A DNA stretch of 55,060 nt from positions 1 through 55,060 of the forward strand of contig JAUHYC010000022.1 in the NCBI GenBank assembly GCA_030426685.1. The letters run 5' to 3'. Below, in pieces: positions 26,383-34,953 of the stretch (position 1 is the first letter of the stretch; every line of letters starts with the position of its first letter). A program made the position numbers and the translations under genes. The DNA is from Alphaproteobacteria bacterium (GTDB taxonomy: Bacteria > Pseudomonadota > Alphaproteobacteria > Rhodobacterales > Rhodobacteraceae). The notes under the pieces were generated by a model. The model did no database searches and was not told the origin of the DNA. It was given only the letters and a program-made list of their open reading frames with translations.

Positions 26383-27324
26383 ATGGTGATGAAAGGGCTG
26401 ACCCTGCGGGGCCTTGAGGTGTTCGAGGCGCTGGCGCGGACCGGATCGGTGGCGCAGGCGGCCGAGATCACGGGGCTCAGCCAGCCCTCGGTTTCCCAGC
26501 AGTTGCGTAATCTGGAAAAGGCCCTGGGCACCGATCTGGTCGATCACGGGCGGCGGCCGATGCGGCTGACGCAGGCCGGGCGCAGCTTTCTGGCGCGCGC
26601 GCAGTCGGTGCTGGGTGAGCTGCAGGTGGCCCAAAGCGAGCTGGCGGTGATGGATCTGGGGCATCTGACCACGCTGTCGATCGGATTGATCGACGATTTC
26701 GACAATGATCTGACGCCTCGGCTGGCCACCCTTCTGGCCGACAGTCTCACCCGGTCGAAATTCAAGCTGATCACCCTGCCCAGTCTGGACCTGTTCGCGG
26801 AGCTGGAGGCGCAGCGGCTGCATATGGCGGTGTCGGCCCATTCTGGCGAGGTATTGGAAGGTGTGATCGAATATCCTCTGGTGCAGGACCCGTTCATTCT
26901 GGTCGCGCCCAAGGGTGCCGAGCAGCCGATGCAGGACCTGCCCTTTCTGCGCTATGCGCGCGAGCAGTTGATCAGCCGTCAGATCGAAAGCCATCTGGCC
27001 CGGCAGCAGATGGAGTTCGAGGAACGGTTCGAGATCGGCTCGCACCTCGCGTTGATGGCGATGGTGGCGCGGGGTCTGGGCTGGGCGATCACCACACCGC
27101 TGGGCTATATGCGCGCAGCACGGTTCCATGACGGGATGGAAGCGCACCCGGCCCCGTTTGGTGAATTCGCGCGAACGATATCTCTGTTCACCCGTGCCGA
27201 TTGGTCGGATCAGGTGCCACAGGAGGTGGCAGACATGATCCGGCGGCTGATGCAAAGCCAGATCATCGACCCCGCGATTGCGCAACTGCCCTGGTTAAGC
27301 GGGCAGTTGAAGGTGATGGGGTAA
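26383..27324 (+). CDS. LysR-family transcriptional regulator
   Basis: A 313-residue regulator. The N-terminal winged helix (about residues 7-66) reads GLEVFEALARTGSVAQAA, LSQPSVSQQLRNLEKALG and a GRRPMRLTQAG wing. The rest is the periplasmic-binding-protein-like effector domain. AAGG eight bases before the ATG at 26383 supports that start; ATG at 26389 is also possible. No target gene is obvious: the nearest genes are the secreted cysteine protein upstream and the convergent HxlR gene downstream. The effector cannot be read from sequence. Confidence 0.92.
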   Translation: MVMKGLTLRGLEVFEALARTGSVAQAAEITGLSQPSVSQQLRNLEKALGTDLVDHGRRPMRLTQAGRSFLARAQSVLGELQVAQSELAVMDLGHLTTLSIGLIDDFDNDLTPRLATLLADSLTRSKFKLITLPSLDLFAELEAQRLHMAVSAHSGEVLEGVIEYPLVQDPFILVAPKGAEQPMQDLPFLRYAREQLISRQIESHLARQQMEFEERFEIGSHLALMAMVARGLGWAITTPLGYMRAARFHDGMEAHPAPFGEFARTISLFTRADWSDQVPQEVADMIRRLMQSQIIDPAIAQLPWLSGQLKVMG

Positions 27325-27427
27325 GTCAGAGCGCAGGTGCATACGGGAGTGTCGCTGGCGGGTGCAAGGTTGAGTTTGCGCAACGCAGCCAACCGTCAAT
27401 GCTCTTGGTTTTTGGTCCGTTTTGAAA

Positions 27428-27805
27428 TCATCTCGCCTGTTCACGGTCGAACTGCATGCGTCGTCGTCTGACTTCCTCCATCTGTTCATGCGACCAGAAG
27501 ACGAGCGGCTTCAGCATCTCAAGCAAGCTTCGGCCCAAGGGTGTCAATTCATAGGATACTGCGACCGGAGGCCCGGGATCGACGGTGCGGGTCAGGTAAC
27601 CGTCGCGCTGCAATCCCCGCAGATTGTCGGTTAGCACGCTTTGTGTGACGTCTCCGATGCAGCGCTTGAGGTCGCCAAACCGTTTCGGCTCATCCTCCAG
27701 CGCGAGGATGATGATCATCCGCCATTTGCCGGTCACATTGGACAGCACCGAGCGGATCGAGCAGTTGGAGGCTTCTGCTTTGTTGGCAACGCCTATCGGT
27801 AGCAT
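27428..27805 (-). CDS. HxlR-family transcriptional regulator
   Basis: A 125-residue winged-helix regulator of the HxlR (MarR-like) group: CSIRSVLSNVTGKWRMIIIL, RFGDLKRCIGDVTQSVLTDNLRGLQRDGYL in outline, and the SYELTPLGRSL wing. Members often respond to electrophiles or oxidative cues and control a divergent gene. Here the divergent gene is the NTF2-like protein at 27987, and the 181-base gap has a dyad. The ATG at 27805 is preferred; a GTG at 27871 would add a basic leader. Confidence 0.88.
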   Translation of the reverse strand: MLPIGVANKAEASNCSIRSVLSNVTGKWRMIIILALEDEPKRFGDLKRCIGDVTQSVLTDNLRGLQRDGYLTRTVDPGPPVAVSYELTPLGRSLLEMLKPLVFWSHEQMEEVRRRRMQFDREQAR

Positions 27806-27891
27806 ATCTGTCTCTGGTATTGTTTCAAAACTTATCGGCACCTTAGCCACGCAACGTCTTCTGCGCAACACTTTGAATTATATGGTAGTTG

Positions 27892-27918
27892 CTTTGAGCA
27901 TACCAGGTCAGCTCAAAG
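27892..27918. promoter_or_regulatory. Dyad in the HxlR/NTF2-like divergent interval
   Basis: CTTTGAGC (27892-27899) and GCTCAAAG (27911-27918) form an exact 8-bp inverted repeat with an 11-base spacer, centred about 80 bases from each start. A GGTAG...CTACC pair lies further out. It is a reasonable operator candidate for the HxlR protein. Confidence 0.45.
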
Positions 27919-27986
27919 TACCTAATTGCAATGTGGTATGTTTTTGCTACCACGTATCGAGAGGATACGAATCAGAGGATAATGCC

Positions 27987-28751
27987 ATGTCTCCCAAAGA
28001 ACTTGTAATCGCGCTCTTCACCGCGGCCTTTGCCGATCACGATCCGGAAGCCGCGCGGCAACTCGTTACCCCGGACTATATCCAGCACAACCCCCAGATC
28101 CCGACCGGGGCAGAGGGTTTGGTTGGCCTGATACCGCTGGTCGCGCAATCGGGGATGACCGCAACCACGCATAGGATCATCACCGAAGGCGATTTGGTGG
28201 TTTTGCACAGCACATTTAATAATGCTGACGCCTTTGGCGCACCGACCCTTGCCGCGTTCGACATATTCCGGGTGGAAGACGGCAAAGTCGCCGAACATTG
28301 GGACAATCTTCAGCCAGTTCCCGACACCACCGTTTCCGGCCGGGGCATGACCGATGGCGCGACTGAGATCACCGATCTCGACAAAACCGAAGAGAACAAG
28401 GCGTTGGTTCTTGGATTTGTGCGCGACGTCCTGGGTGGTGCCGCACCAGAGAAAGCCCCCATGTATTCCGAGGTCTACATGCAGCACAATCCCATGCTTG
28501 CCGAAGGGATTGACGGCCTGATGGAAGGCACCAAAGCCTGGGCTGAACAGGGCAATGTCATTACCAAATTCGAGCCGCAGATTGTTGTGGCAGAGGGCAA
28601 CTTTGTCTTTGTCGCCTCAAATGCCACTGTCAGCGGGAAACCCTGGGCATTCTTTGACCTGTGGCGCGTCGAGGACGGCAAGATCGTCGAGCATTGGGAT
28701 GTCGTTTCACCAACCCCGGCAGAGATGGTGCACGGCAACGGCAAGTTCTGA
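27987..28751 (+). CDS. Tandem NTF2-like (SnoaL-type) domain protein
   Basis: A 254-residue protein built from two similar halves. Both contain the SnoaL-like pattern: YIQHNPQIPTGAEGL and YMQHNPMLAEGIDGLMEG near the front, then FDIFRVEDGKVAEHWDNLQP and FDLWRVEDGKIVEHWDVVSP. Such domains bind small hydrophobic ligands or act as isomerases or cyclases. No signal peptide is seen, so it is probably cytoplasmic. CAGAGGA ahead of the ATG at 27987 decides the start; the frame is open far upstream but overlaps hxlR. Regulation by the divergent HxlR protein is likely. The duplication is the notable feature. Confidence 0.85.
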   Translation: MSPKELVIALFTAAFADHDPEAARQLVTPDYIQHNPQIPTGAEGLVGLIPLVAQSGMTATTHRIITEGDLVVLHSTFNNADAFGAPTLAAFDIFRVEDGKVAEHWDNLQPVPDTTVSGRGMTDGATEITDLDKTEENKALVLGFVRDVLGGAAPEKAPMYSEVYMQHNPMLAEGIDGLMEGTKAWAEQGNVITKFEPQIVVAEGNFVFVASNATVSGKPWAFFDLWRVEDGKIVEHWDVVSPTPAEMVHGNGKF

Positions 28752-28893
28752 CAAGCGATGAGGCAATGGCGGGTCGGAATTGGCTGGCTCGCCAACCCAA
28801 AACGGGCCTTCGATCAGACCGCCGCAACAGGCCCATTGAGCTCAAAGCTGCCATTTACCCCTTTTAGATGCGATACAAAAACTGCCCGAGCGG

Positions 28894-29343
28894 CTAATGC
28901 TGGGTCCGCAGGTGGAGCGCTAGCCCCTCCACCGCCTCTTCAATCAAATCCAGTGCCCCATCGAAGTCGCGCGTATAATACGGGTCGGGCACGTGGTCGG
29001 CACCGGTATGAGGCGCGAAATCGGTTAGCAGGCGAACGGGAGTGTCACTGCCACCGGGGCGCAGGGCTTCGATATTGGCGATATTGTCCGCGTCCATGCC
29101 GACGATCAGGTCGAAGCGGTGAAAATCCTCGGCCACGAACTGGCGGGCACGCAGATCGCTAAGGTCGATATCGCGGGCACGGGCGGCCTTCTGCATTGGG
29201 CCATAGGGCGGATCGCCGATATGCCAGCCCGAGGTTCCGGCGCTGTCGGTTTGGTGCTGCGGTGCACGGGCGCGAAAGGCGCCCTCGGCCGCTGGCGAGC
29301 GGCAGATATTGCCCAGGCAGACGAAAAGGATACGGTGTGTCAT
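28894..29343 (-). CDS. Low-molecular-weight protein-tyrosine phosphatase
   Basis: A 149-residue cytoplasmic phosphatase. The P-loop CLGNICRSP begins at Cys9 with Arg15, and the general-acid loop is DPYYTRDF. The GTSGWHIGDPPYGPM segment is also typical. Family length is about 150. The start at 29343 puts the P-loop at its usual position. It is divergent from the sirtuin gene with only 28 bases between the starts, so the two share a promoter region. Substrates are not evident. Confidence 0.94.
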   Translation of the reverse strand: MTHRILFVCLGNICRSPAAEGAFRARAPQHQTDSAGTSGWHIGDPPYGPMQKAARARDIDLSDLRARQFVAEDFHRFDLIVGMDADNIANIEALRPGGSDTPVRLLTDFAPHTGADHVPDPYYTRDFDGALDLIEEAVEGLALHLRTQH

Positions 29344-29371
29344 GGGAACGGGTGTAGCGCGTGAGGCCGGT

Positions 29372-30076
29372 ATGGAAAAGATCGTCATTCTGACAGGAGC
29401 CGGAATTTCCGCCGAAAGCGGTTTGGGGACATTCCGGGACGAAGGCGGATTGTGGGCACAGCACCGGATCGAGGATGTGGCCACGCCCGAAGGCTTTGCC
29501 CGCAATCCGGCGCTGGTGCATGGGTTCTACAATGCCCGCCGGGTGCAGGCCGCCAAGGCACAGCCCAATGCGGCGCATCAGGCTCTGGCCCGATTACAGC
29601 AGGGCTGGCCCGGAGAGGTGGTCATCGTCACCCAGAATGTCGACAGCCTGCATGAGGCCGGAGGGGCCGAGGACGTGATCCACATGCACGGCACATTGGC
29701 CGGCGCTTTGTGTGCGGTTTGCGGGCACCGCTGGACCTCACCCCCCGAGATGGAGGTGAGGGAGCCCTGCCCGGCCTGTCAGCAGCCCTCGGCCCGGCCC
29801 GACGTGGTGTGGTTTGGCGAAATGCCGTATTTCATGGAGAAGATTTTCGACCACCTGACCGAGGCTTCGCTCTTCGCCTCGATCGGCACGTCGGGTCAGG
29901 TCTATCCGGCGGCGGGTTTTGTGCAGGAGGCGCGGGCAATGGGCGTGCGGACGGTCGAGCTGAACCTTGAACCATCAACCGGGGCGCCGATCTTTGACGA
30001 GGCCTACTGGGGACCAGCCACGGAGGTCGTGCCGCGCTGGGTCGATGGGCTGTTGGCACGGTGCCACGCGCAATAG
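29372..30076 (+). CDS. cobB: CobB-type NAD-dependent protein deacylase (sirtuin)
   Basis: A 234-residue sirtuin. It shows the NAD motifs GAGISAESGLGTFRDEGGLW, TQNVDSLHE and HMHGTL (catalytic His), and a zinc site of two pairs, CAVC and CPAC. Tyr53 and Arg56 (FYNARRVQ) match the Tyr/Arg pair that gives class III sirtuins desuccinylase activity, so deacetylation and desuccinylation are both plausible. The start at 29372 follows TGAGG. It is divergent from the tyrosine phosphatase and followed by the HdeD-like gene. The acs target is not in the window. Confidence 0.95.
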   Translation: MEKIVILTGAGISAESGLGTFRDEGGLWAQHRIEDVATPEGFARNPALVHGFYNARRVQAAKAQPNAAHQALARLQQGWPGEVVIVTQNVDSLHEAGGAEDVIHMHGTLAGALCAVCGHRWTSPPEMEVREPCPACQQPSARPDVVWFGEMPYFMEKIFDHLTEASLFASIGTSGQVYPAAGFVQEARAMGVRTVELNLEPSTGAPIFDEAYWGPATEVVPRWVDGLLARCHAQ

Positions 30077-30136
30077 GGGCAGACACCGGATGGTTTTCGC
30101 GTCTATGGTGTTGAAAACGCAATCCGAGTGAGTGAC

Positions 30137-30745
30137 ATGACAGACCAGCCGCCCCGCGAAGGGGAAATCCTCGATGATGACAGTATCAACGCCCGCGACA
30201 CGCTGAGCGGCAATCTGGCCGGCCTGTGGTGGACCTTTCTGCTGCGCGGCATTCTCGCCGGTCTGATCGGCATCGCGGCGCTGTTCTGGCCGACCGGCAG
30301 TATCTCTTTGCTGTTGCGGCTGGTGGGGGTGCTGCTGATCCTGGATGGCGCGCTGACCTGGCTCGGCTTTGGGCGGCGCGGGTTGATCGGTGGGTTCGGA
30401 ATTGGGGCGGCGCTGGTCGGGCTGGTTCTGTTGATCTGGCCGCAGGGCGTGGCCTGGGTGGCCTTTACCCTGCTGGGCGCGATGGCGCTGCTTGTTGCCT
30501 TTGGATCGTTGATGGCACTGCCACAGATGCATCCGAATGACCCCGAGCGCGCGACGGTGCGCAATTCGGGCATTTTCGCTTTGATCATCGGGTTGGTGCT
30601 GATCTTCTGGCCCGGCAGCGGGATGGTGGCGCTGGGCTGGGCGATTGCCTTCTTCGCGCTGACCTCGGCGGTGGTGATGTTCTTTCTGGCCGCGCGGTTC
30701 AAGAAAGCGGGCGAGCGGTTGGAAATGCGCGTCGTCAACCGCTAG
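30137..30745 (+). CDS. HdeD/DUF308 family membrane protein
   Basis: A 202-residue protein with about six hydrophobic helices arranged as pairs, with the recurring IGIAALFWPTGSI, GLVLLIWPQGVAW and IGLVLIFWPGSGM motifs of the DUF308 repeats. HdeD contributes to acid resistance in E. coli at the inner membrane; that role is not proven here. The start at 30137 is chosen over GTG at 30128. It lies 60 bases after cobB on the same strand and ends at a strong hairpin shared with the convergent copper chaperone gene. Confidence 0.88.
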   Translation: MTDQPPREGEILDDDSINARDTLSGNLAGLWWTFLLRGILAGLIGIAALFWPTGSISLLLRLVGVLLILDGALTWLGFGRRGLIGGFGIGAALVGLVLLIWPQGVAWVAFTLLGAMALLVAFGSLMALPQMHPNDPERATVRNSGIFALIIGLVLIFWPGSGMVALGWAIAFFALTSAVVMFFLAARFKKAGERLEMRVVNR

Positions 30746-30752
30746 AGGCTAC

Positions 30753-30773
30753 AGGCCGGGCACCGCCCGGCCT
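30753..30773. terminator. Bidirectional hairpin between HdeD-like and copper chaperone genes
   Basis: AGGCCGGGC and GCCCGGCCT pair over 9 bp with a 3-base loop, eight bases after the HdeD-like stop and 42 bases from the convergent gene stop. It is very GC-rich and lacks a T-run. Confidence 0.6.
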
Positions 30774-30814
30774 GACGCATGGATGACGGCCGCAGCGCGG
30801 CCCGAAGACAGGCG

Positions 30815-31279
30815 TTAGTTCGAATGTGCGCCTGCGTCCTGACGTTCCAGATCGACGGGGATTTCGACCACCACCTCACCGGCCTGTTCGAAAATCAGCG
30901 TGACGGGCACTGTCGCACCCTGTTCGAACGGGGCTTTGAGGCCCATGAACATGACGTGATCGCCGCCGCGCTTGAGCATGTGCGTCTCGCCCGCGGGAAT
31001 GGCAAAGCCTTCCTCGACATGGATCATCTTGGCGACACCGTTCTCATCGATTTTGTGCGTGTGCAGTTCGACCCGGGCGGCCACATCCGAGGTCGCACCG
31101 ATCAGGCGGTCATCGGTGTCACTTTGGTTTTCGATCATCATAAAGGCCGCTCCGGCCTTGGCGGTCTTGCCCGAGGACCGAGCATAGGCGTCTTCAACCG
31201 CGATGGCATCAGCGGCAAACGCGCCCGAAGCCAGAGACAGAGTTGTCAGGGTTGCAAGCAGAGTGGATTTGAGGGACAT
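30815..31279 (-). CDS. Periplasmic copper chaperone PCu(A)C
   Basis: A 154-residue protein with a signal peptide (MSLKSTLLATLTTLSLASGAF, cleavage near AFAAD). The copper site pattern is present: HTHKIDENGVAKM, then HMLKRGGDHVMFMG, matching the H-M-x10-M-x21-H-x-M type. PCuAC delivers Cu(I) to the CuA site of cytochrome oxidase in the periplasm. The start at 31279 precedes the signal peptide directly. The next gene upstream is the DUF2946-like protein, 47 bases away, likely one operon. C-terminal HSN is a possible extra copper ligand. Confidence 0.92.
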   Translation of the reverse strand: MSLKSTLLATLTTLSLASGAFAADAIAVEDAYARSSGKTAKAGAAFMMIENQSDTDDRLIGATSDVAARVELHTHKIDENGVAKMIHVEEGFAIPAGETHMLKRGGDHVMFMGLKAPFEQGATVPVTLIFEQAGEVVVEIPVDLERQDAGAHSN

Positions 31280-31326
31280 GGCGCCTCTCCTTGTTTTTAG
31301 GTCTGATTTTTCTGAAGAAGATGGAA

Positions 31327-31677
31327 TCAGGCCAGAGCAGGAGGCGCACGGGCGGGGTGCTGCGGTAATGGAGCCGAGATCAGGTTCCGCGATTGAAGCT
31401 GCAACGCGGGCAGCGCAACAGCAGGCGCTGCAGGAACTTCTGCCTGCGCCTGATGTACCGCACCCAGCAGGCTCAGCGCATAGTCCGGACAGTAATGCGG
31501 TGCCTGAGTCGGCTGGCCCTCCGCGTCCATATAGACAACGACAGGCCCAGTGCCGGTACACAGCACCATCTGCCCCACAACGCGGTCAATTCCACGCGAC
31601 GCGGCAAGACCCTGCCCGGTGACGATCACCAGCAAGGACAATGCAAATGGCAGTAAGCTGCGGATTATGGCTTTCAT
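31327..31677 (-). CDS. DUF2946-like secreted protein, copper-operon partner
   Basis: A 116-residue protein with an N-terminal hydrophobic signal or anchor (MKAIIRSLLPFALSLLVIVTG region). The middle has two cysteines (MVLCTGTGPV and HYCPDYALSLL) in the layout of DUF2946, where a Cys/His cluster is thought to bind metal. The final 30 residues are Pro/Ala-rich. It lies directly upstream of the copper chaperone on the same strand, consistent with copper handling, though family membership is tentative. A 10-bp dyad sits 25 bases upstream of its start. Confidence 0.65.
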   Translation of the reverse strand: MKAIIRSLLPFALSLLVIVTGQGLAASRGIDRVVGQMVLCTGTGPVVVYMDAEGQPTQAPHYCPDYALSLLGAVHQAQAEVPAAPAVALPALQLQSRNLISAPLPQHPARAPPALA

Positions 31678-31701
31678 ATCAGCCCGGATATACGCCCCGC
31701 G

Positions 31702-31734
31702 TCAGGCCTGCTTCAAGTGGAAAGGCAGGCCTGA
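31702..31734. promoter_or_regulatory. Inverted repeat upstream of the copper genes
   Basis: TCAGGCCTGC (31702-31711) and GCAGGCCTGA (31725-31734) are exact complements with a 13-base spacer. Position, 25-57 bases before the DUF2946-like start, suits an operator or a transcript leader stem. Confidence 0.45.
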
Positions 31735-32035
31735 GACAGTATGCCCGGTTCAGGGCTTGGGCGGTTTGATCGGCCTAGCGTTCATTCCGGTATGAAGGCG
31801 ATTCACCCGGCGTTGCATCCGCGTGCAGCGCGCCATCACAGCCGCAATGGAATTCGGTAAGATCAACAGTAAATTCGTTACTCTAAAAGGCATGAGGACC
31901 CCCTCCTCAACAACAATAAGCATGAACATATGCCGAGTCGGGCGGTCAGTATGTGAACAACATCACGGATTTGTATGCTTTATCATTAATTCGAGAACAA
32001 TGGCCTGCCAATCGGGCGGGGCTCAAACAAAAAAA
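31735..32035. other. Gene-free interval
   Basis: About 300 bases, moderately AT-rich, with no supportable gene. A plus-strand frame at 31823-32074 lacks a ribosome site and overlaps the rpmB terminator. A short GAGGA/TCCTC stem at about 31891-31905 is the only local structure noticed. Confidence 0.4.
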
Positions 32036-32059
32036 GCCCCGCACCGTGAGGTGCAGGGC
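32036..32059 (-). terminator. Rho-independent terminator of rpmB
   Basis: GCCC-C-GCACC, loop GTGA, GGTGC-A-GGGC form a stem with one C-A mismatch. On the minus strand it is followed by a T-run (complement of AAACAAAAAAA, 32025-32035). It begins 24 bases after the rpmB stop. Confidence 0.85.
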
Positions 32060-32083
32060 CGAAAATTCGTGTGAGAAAAGGCT

Positions 32084-32371
32084 TTAGGCCGAGGCTTGTG
32101 CCTTGGCGATTTCCTTTTTCACTTTCAGGGCGTTGGCCGACAGTTCGTCATCCTTGGCTTTGGCCAGGAACGCGTCCAGACCACCACGGTGGTCAACCGA
32201 GCGCAGGGCAGCCGCCGAGATGCGCAGCTTGACACCGCGGCCCAGAGTTTCGGACTGCAGGGTAACGTCGTTCAGGTTGGGCAGAAAACGACGACGAGTT
32301 CTGTTTTTGGCGTGGCTGACATTGTTGCCAGTCATCGGGCCTTTTCCGGTCAGTTCGCAACGGCGCGACAT
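32084..32371 (-). CDS. rpmB: 50S ribosomal protein L28
   Basis: A 95-residue basic ribosomal protein. The signature [21 protein letters not shown] is followed by the [15 protein letters not shown] core and the [18 protein letters not shown] segment, then the extended alphaproteobacterial tail. It binds 23S rRNA in the large subunit. GAAGAAACC lies before the ATG. It is a single-gene unit with a clear terminator downstream at 32036. Confidence 0.98.
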   Translation of the reverse strand: MSRRCELTGKGPMTGNNVSHAKNRTRRRFLPNLNDVTLQSETLGRGVKLRISAAALRSVDHRGGLDAFLAKAKDDELSANALKVKKEIAKAQASA

Positions 32372-32490
32372 GGTTTCTTCCTTTGTTTCTGGAGGCCGGG
32401 TACAAGACCCACGGCCAAATCACAAGGGGCGCAACCCGAAGTCGCGCCCGAAAACTGGTTGGATGCGTGTAGTGGGAATCGCGCAAAGGG

Positions 32491-33683
32491 TCAAGACGGA
32501 TGCGGCGAAATCTTTGCACTCTTGTCGATTTCACCTGCGCTGCCGTTCGGGGGCATCTGCAACAGGGGTTTGTTGTTCTTCAGATGCCGGGTGATCAGCT
32601 GTGCCTGCAGACGTCCGCGCGGGATCAGGCGGGCGGGGTCGCTGATGTGATTTACGTCGGCGAGTTCGGGAAAAATCCCGAAAATCTCTTGCCGCGCGGC
32701 GGTGCTGAGTGATTTTAGCGCCTCAGGCCCGGTATAAAGGCTTTCGGTCGGGGCCTCCTCGGCAAAGATCACCTGATGGCGGTTGAACAGCAGGTGGAAA
32801 TATTCGACGCTGTCGACGCTTTCATCGACATAAATGCCGGGCAGCGCGGTAAGCTTGATGGCCGGAATAAGAACCTCGGCCGCACCGAACATACGCTGGG
32901 CGATTTTGGATTGCACCAGCATGCGATGCTGGCGCGAAACCAGCAAATCGCGCGCGGGCAGCCCGCCGCCCAGAGCGCCTGCAAGAATGCGCACCGGCCA
33001 GAGCCGAGGATTGGCCTGCAATGTCCTGCGGTCAAATCTTCGCCGCCCGATCCATCTGATCGGGTGCAACCCCTGCCCGAGGGTGGGGATCATGTCGCCG
33101 GGGTGCAAACTCTGGATCATTGCAGCCCCGTACTGCGTCATGATCCGCGTATCGCGGGTGAAACAGGGCATCCCGGAGCCGTTTTCGAACGCCGAATAGG
33201 TAACGGTCGTCCCTGATGGCAGTGTAAATGTGCCGCTGGAGACCGAGTAGCCAACCCCGTCTTCTACCGTGATCGTCCCGAATGTGTCATCTGTGATGAC
33301 GGTGCCAACGGGCAGGTTCAGCGTGTCGGTGCCAGAACCGCCGCGAATGTCGCCCGATACGGTTGTACTGATGATATTCAGCGTATCATCGCCGCTGCCC
33401 AGTCTGATGTTGCCAACGGTCGAACCACTGATATCGACCGTATCGGCATCGGCTCCGCTGGCGATGCGCCCGCCCACCGTACTGCCAGTGACGGTAATGG
33501 TGTCGGTGCCCGCGTTCCCCAGAACATTGCCGGAAATCGTACTGTTGATGATGTCGATGTCATCGTCACCACCGCGGCCCCGAATGTTATCGATCGGGGT
33601 CCTTGCGGCGAGCCGTTCAGAGTACCGGTGTCATTCGTGACATCGATATCGTCATTGCCGTTGGTTCCGTTGATATTGGGCAT
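32491..33683 (-). pseudogene. Hint-domain repeat protein interrupted by a frameshift
   Basis: Translation from ATG 33683 gives MPNINGTNGNDDIDVTNDTG and then loses its pattern near 33600. A different frame picks up as TPIDNIRGRGGDDDIDIINS and continues to the stop at 32491. Adding one base in the CCCC run near 33596-33602 would join them. The joined protein would be about 397 residues: an RTX-like N-terminus, four 20-residue repeats (GxGxDTxxIxxSTVxGxI), and a Hint_2 domain from CFTRDTRIMTQYGAAMI through RWIGRRRF and SRQHRML. Such proteins are extracellular in Rhodobacterales and may self-process at the Cys. Either a true frameshift, programmed shift or assembly error is possible. Confidence 0.78.
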
Positions 33684-33855
33684 CTTGAAATGTCCCGCTC
33701 GTCAGTCCATCCGGTCGCGATTCAAAGCGTTTGGACCCGCGCATTGCCCAGCCTCACACTCAGCAAATCATAAACGGACCATTGCAATAAACATATATAA
33801 AATACACTTCTGGCGGCCGCAGCACCAGCCGTTGCCAGATAAGCCAGTCAAACTG

Positions 33856-34833
33856 TTACTGTTCTGCAAGCCGGTTGAGGATTTGCTCGGCCGCGGCAGA
33901 AGGGCTGAGGTCACCGGCGCTGACCTGCGTGCCGAGTTCGGTCATGCGGTCACGCATCTGCGGCGTCTCCAGACGGGCCAGAAGCGCATGGCGCACCTCC
34001 TGTTCGAACCAGTATTGCGCCTGTGTTGCGCGATTGGCGGCCCAGTGGCCGGCCTCGCGTCGCCAGGAGGTGAGGGATTGCATCTCATCCCAGGCCTGCT
34101 CCAGCCCGTGTTCCTCGACAGCCGAAACGGTCATGGCCTTGGGAAACCCCTCGGGGTCTTGCGGGCGTTTGCGCAACAGGCGCAATGCCCCGGCGTAGTC
34201 GGCGCAGGTGCGGGTGGCGGTGGCTTTCAGGTCGCCATCGGCCTTGTTGATCAGGATCATGTCAGCCATTTCCATGATGCCGCGCTTGACGCCCTGCAGC
34301 TCATCCCCACCTGCAGGTGCGAGCAGCAGCAGAAACAGATCGGACATCTCGGCCACCACGGTTTCGGACTGGCCGACGCCAACGGTTTCGATCAGCACGA
34401 CATCAAAGCCCGCAGCCTCGCAGAGCGCAATCGCTTCGCGCGTGCGGCGGGCAACACCGCCGAGGTGGCTCTGGCTGGGCGACGGGCGGATAAAGGCATT
34501 TTTCTCTCGGCTGAGGCGTTCCATGCGGGTTTTGTCGCCCAGAATCGAACCGCCCGAGCGGGCCGAGCTGGGATCGACCGCCAGCACGGCCACCCGCAAT
34601 CCCTGCCCCGTCAGCATCATGCCGAAGCTTTCGATGAAGGTGGATTTGCCGACGCCCGGTGTCCCGGACAGGCCGATGCGCAGCGATTGCCGCCCAGCCC
34701 CGGCCAGTTCATCCAGCAGCGCCGTGGCCTGCGCGCGGTGATCGGCCCGCCCGCTTTCGACCAGCGTGATCGCGCGGGCCAGCGCCCGGCGGTCTCCGTT
34801 CAAAATCCTGTCGGCTAGGCTGTCTGTCTGCAT
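33856..34833 (-). CDS. meaB: MeaB/ArgK family GTPase for methylmalonyl-CoA mutase
   Basis: A 325-residue G3E GTPase. Walker A GTPGVGKST spans 57-65, followed by AVDPSSARSGGSILGDKTRM, the ETVGVGQSE switch and NKADGD base recognition. MeaB protects and loads methylmalonyl-CoA mutase with adenosylcobalamin. The mutase gene is not adjacent, so it must lie elsewhere. It is divergent from hrpB with 120 bases between. Length and motifs are complete. Confidence 0.95.
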   Translation of the reverse strand: MQTDSLADRILNGDRRALARAITLVESGRADHRAQATALLDELAGAGRQSLRIGLSGTPGVGKSTFIESFGMMLTGQGLRVAVLAVDPSSARSGGSILGDKTRMERLSREKNAFIRPSPSQSHLGGVARRTREAIALCEAAGFDVVLIETVGVGQSETVVAEMSDLFLLLLAPAGGDELQGVKRGIMEMADMILINKADGDLKATATRTCADYAGALRLLRKRPQDPEGFPKAMTVSAVEEHGLEQAWDEMQSLTSWRREAGHWAANRATQAQYWFEQEVRHALLARLETPQMRDRMTELGTQVSAGDLSPSAAAEQILNRLAEQ

Positions 34834-34953
34834 TCCGGTACCTTCATGTGCGGCACGACTACTTGCCGCCCCCTTGGGGGCTTTGTCCAGAGCCTAGCGC
34901 GGCAAATGTCACGGGAACTGGACCTCTGCCAACAGTTGGCGGATAAGAGCCCG

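Noticed and set aside
31823..32074. 83-codon plus-strand frame before rpmB
   Set aside because: No ribosome site, no family likeness, and its end overlaps the rpmB terminator hairpin.
33628..34818. 396-codon plus-strand frame
   Set aside because: Antisense to meaB, with composition typical of a shadow frame and no domain.
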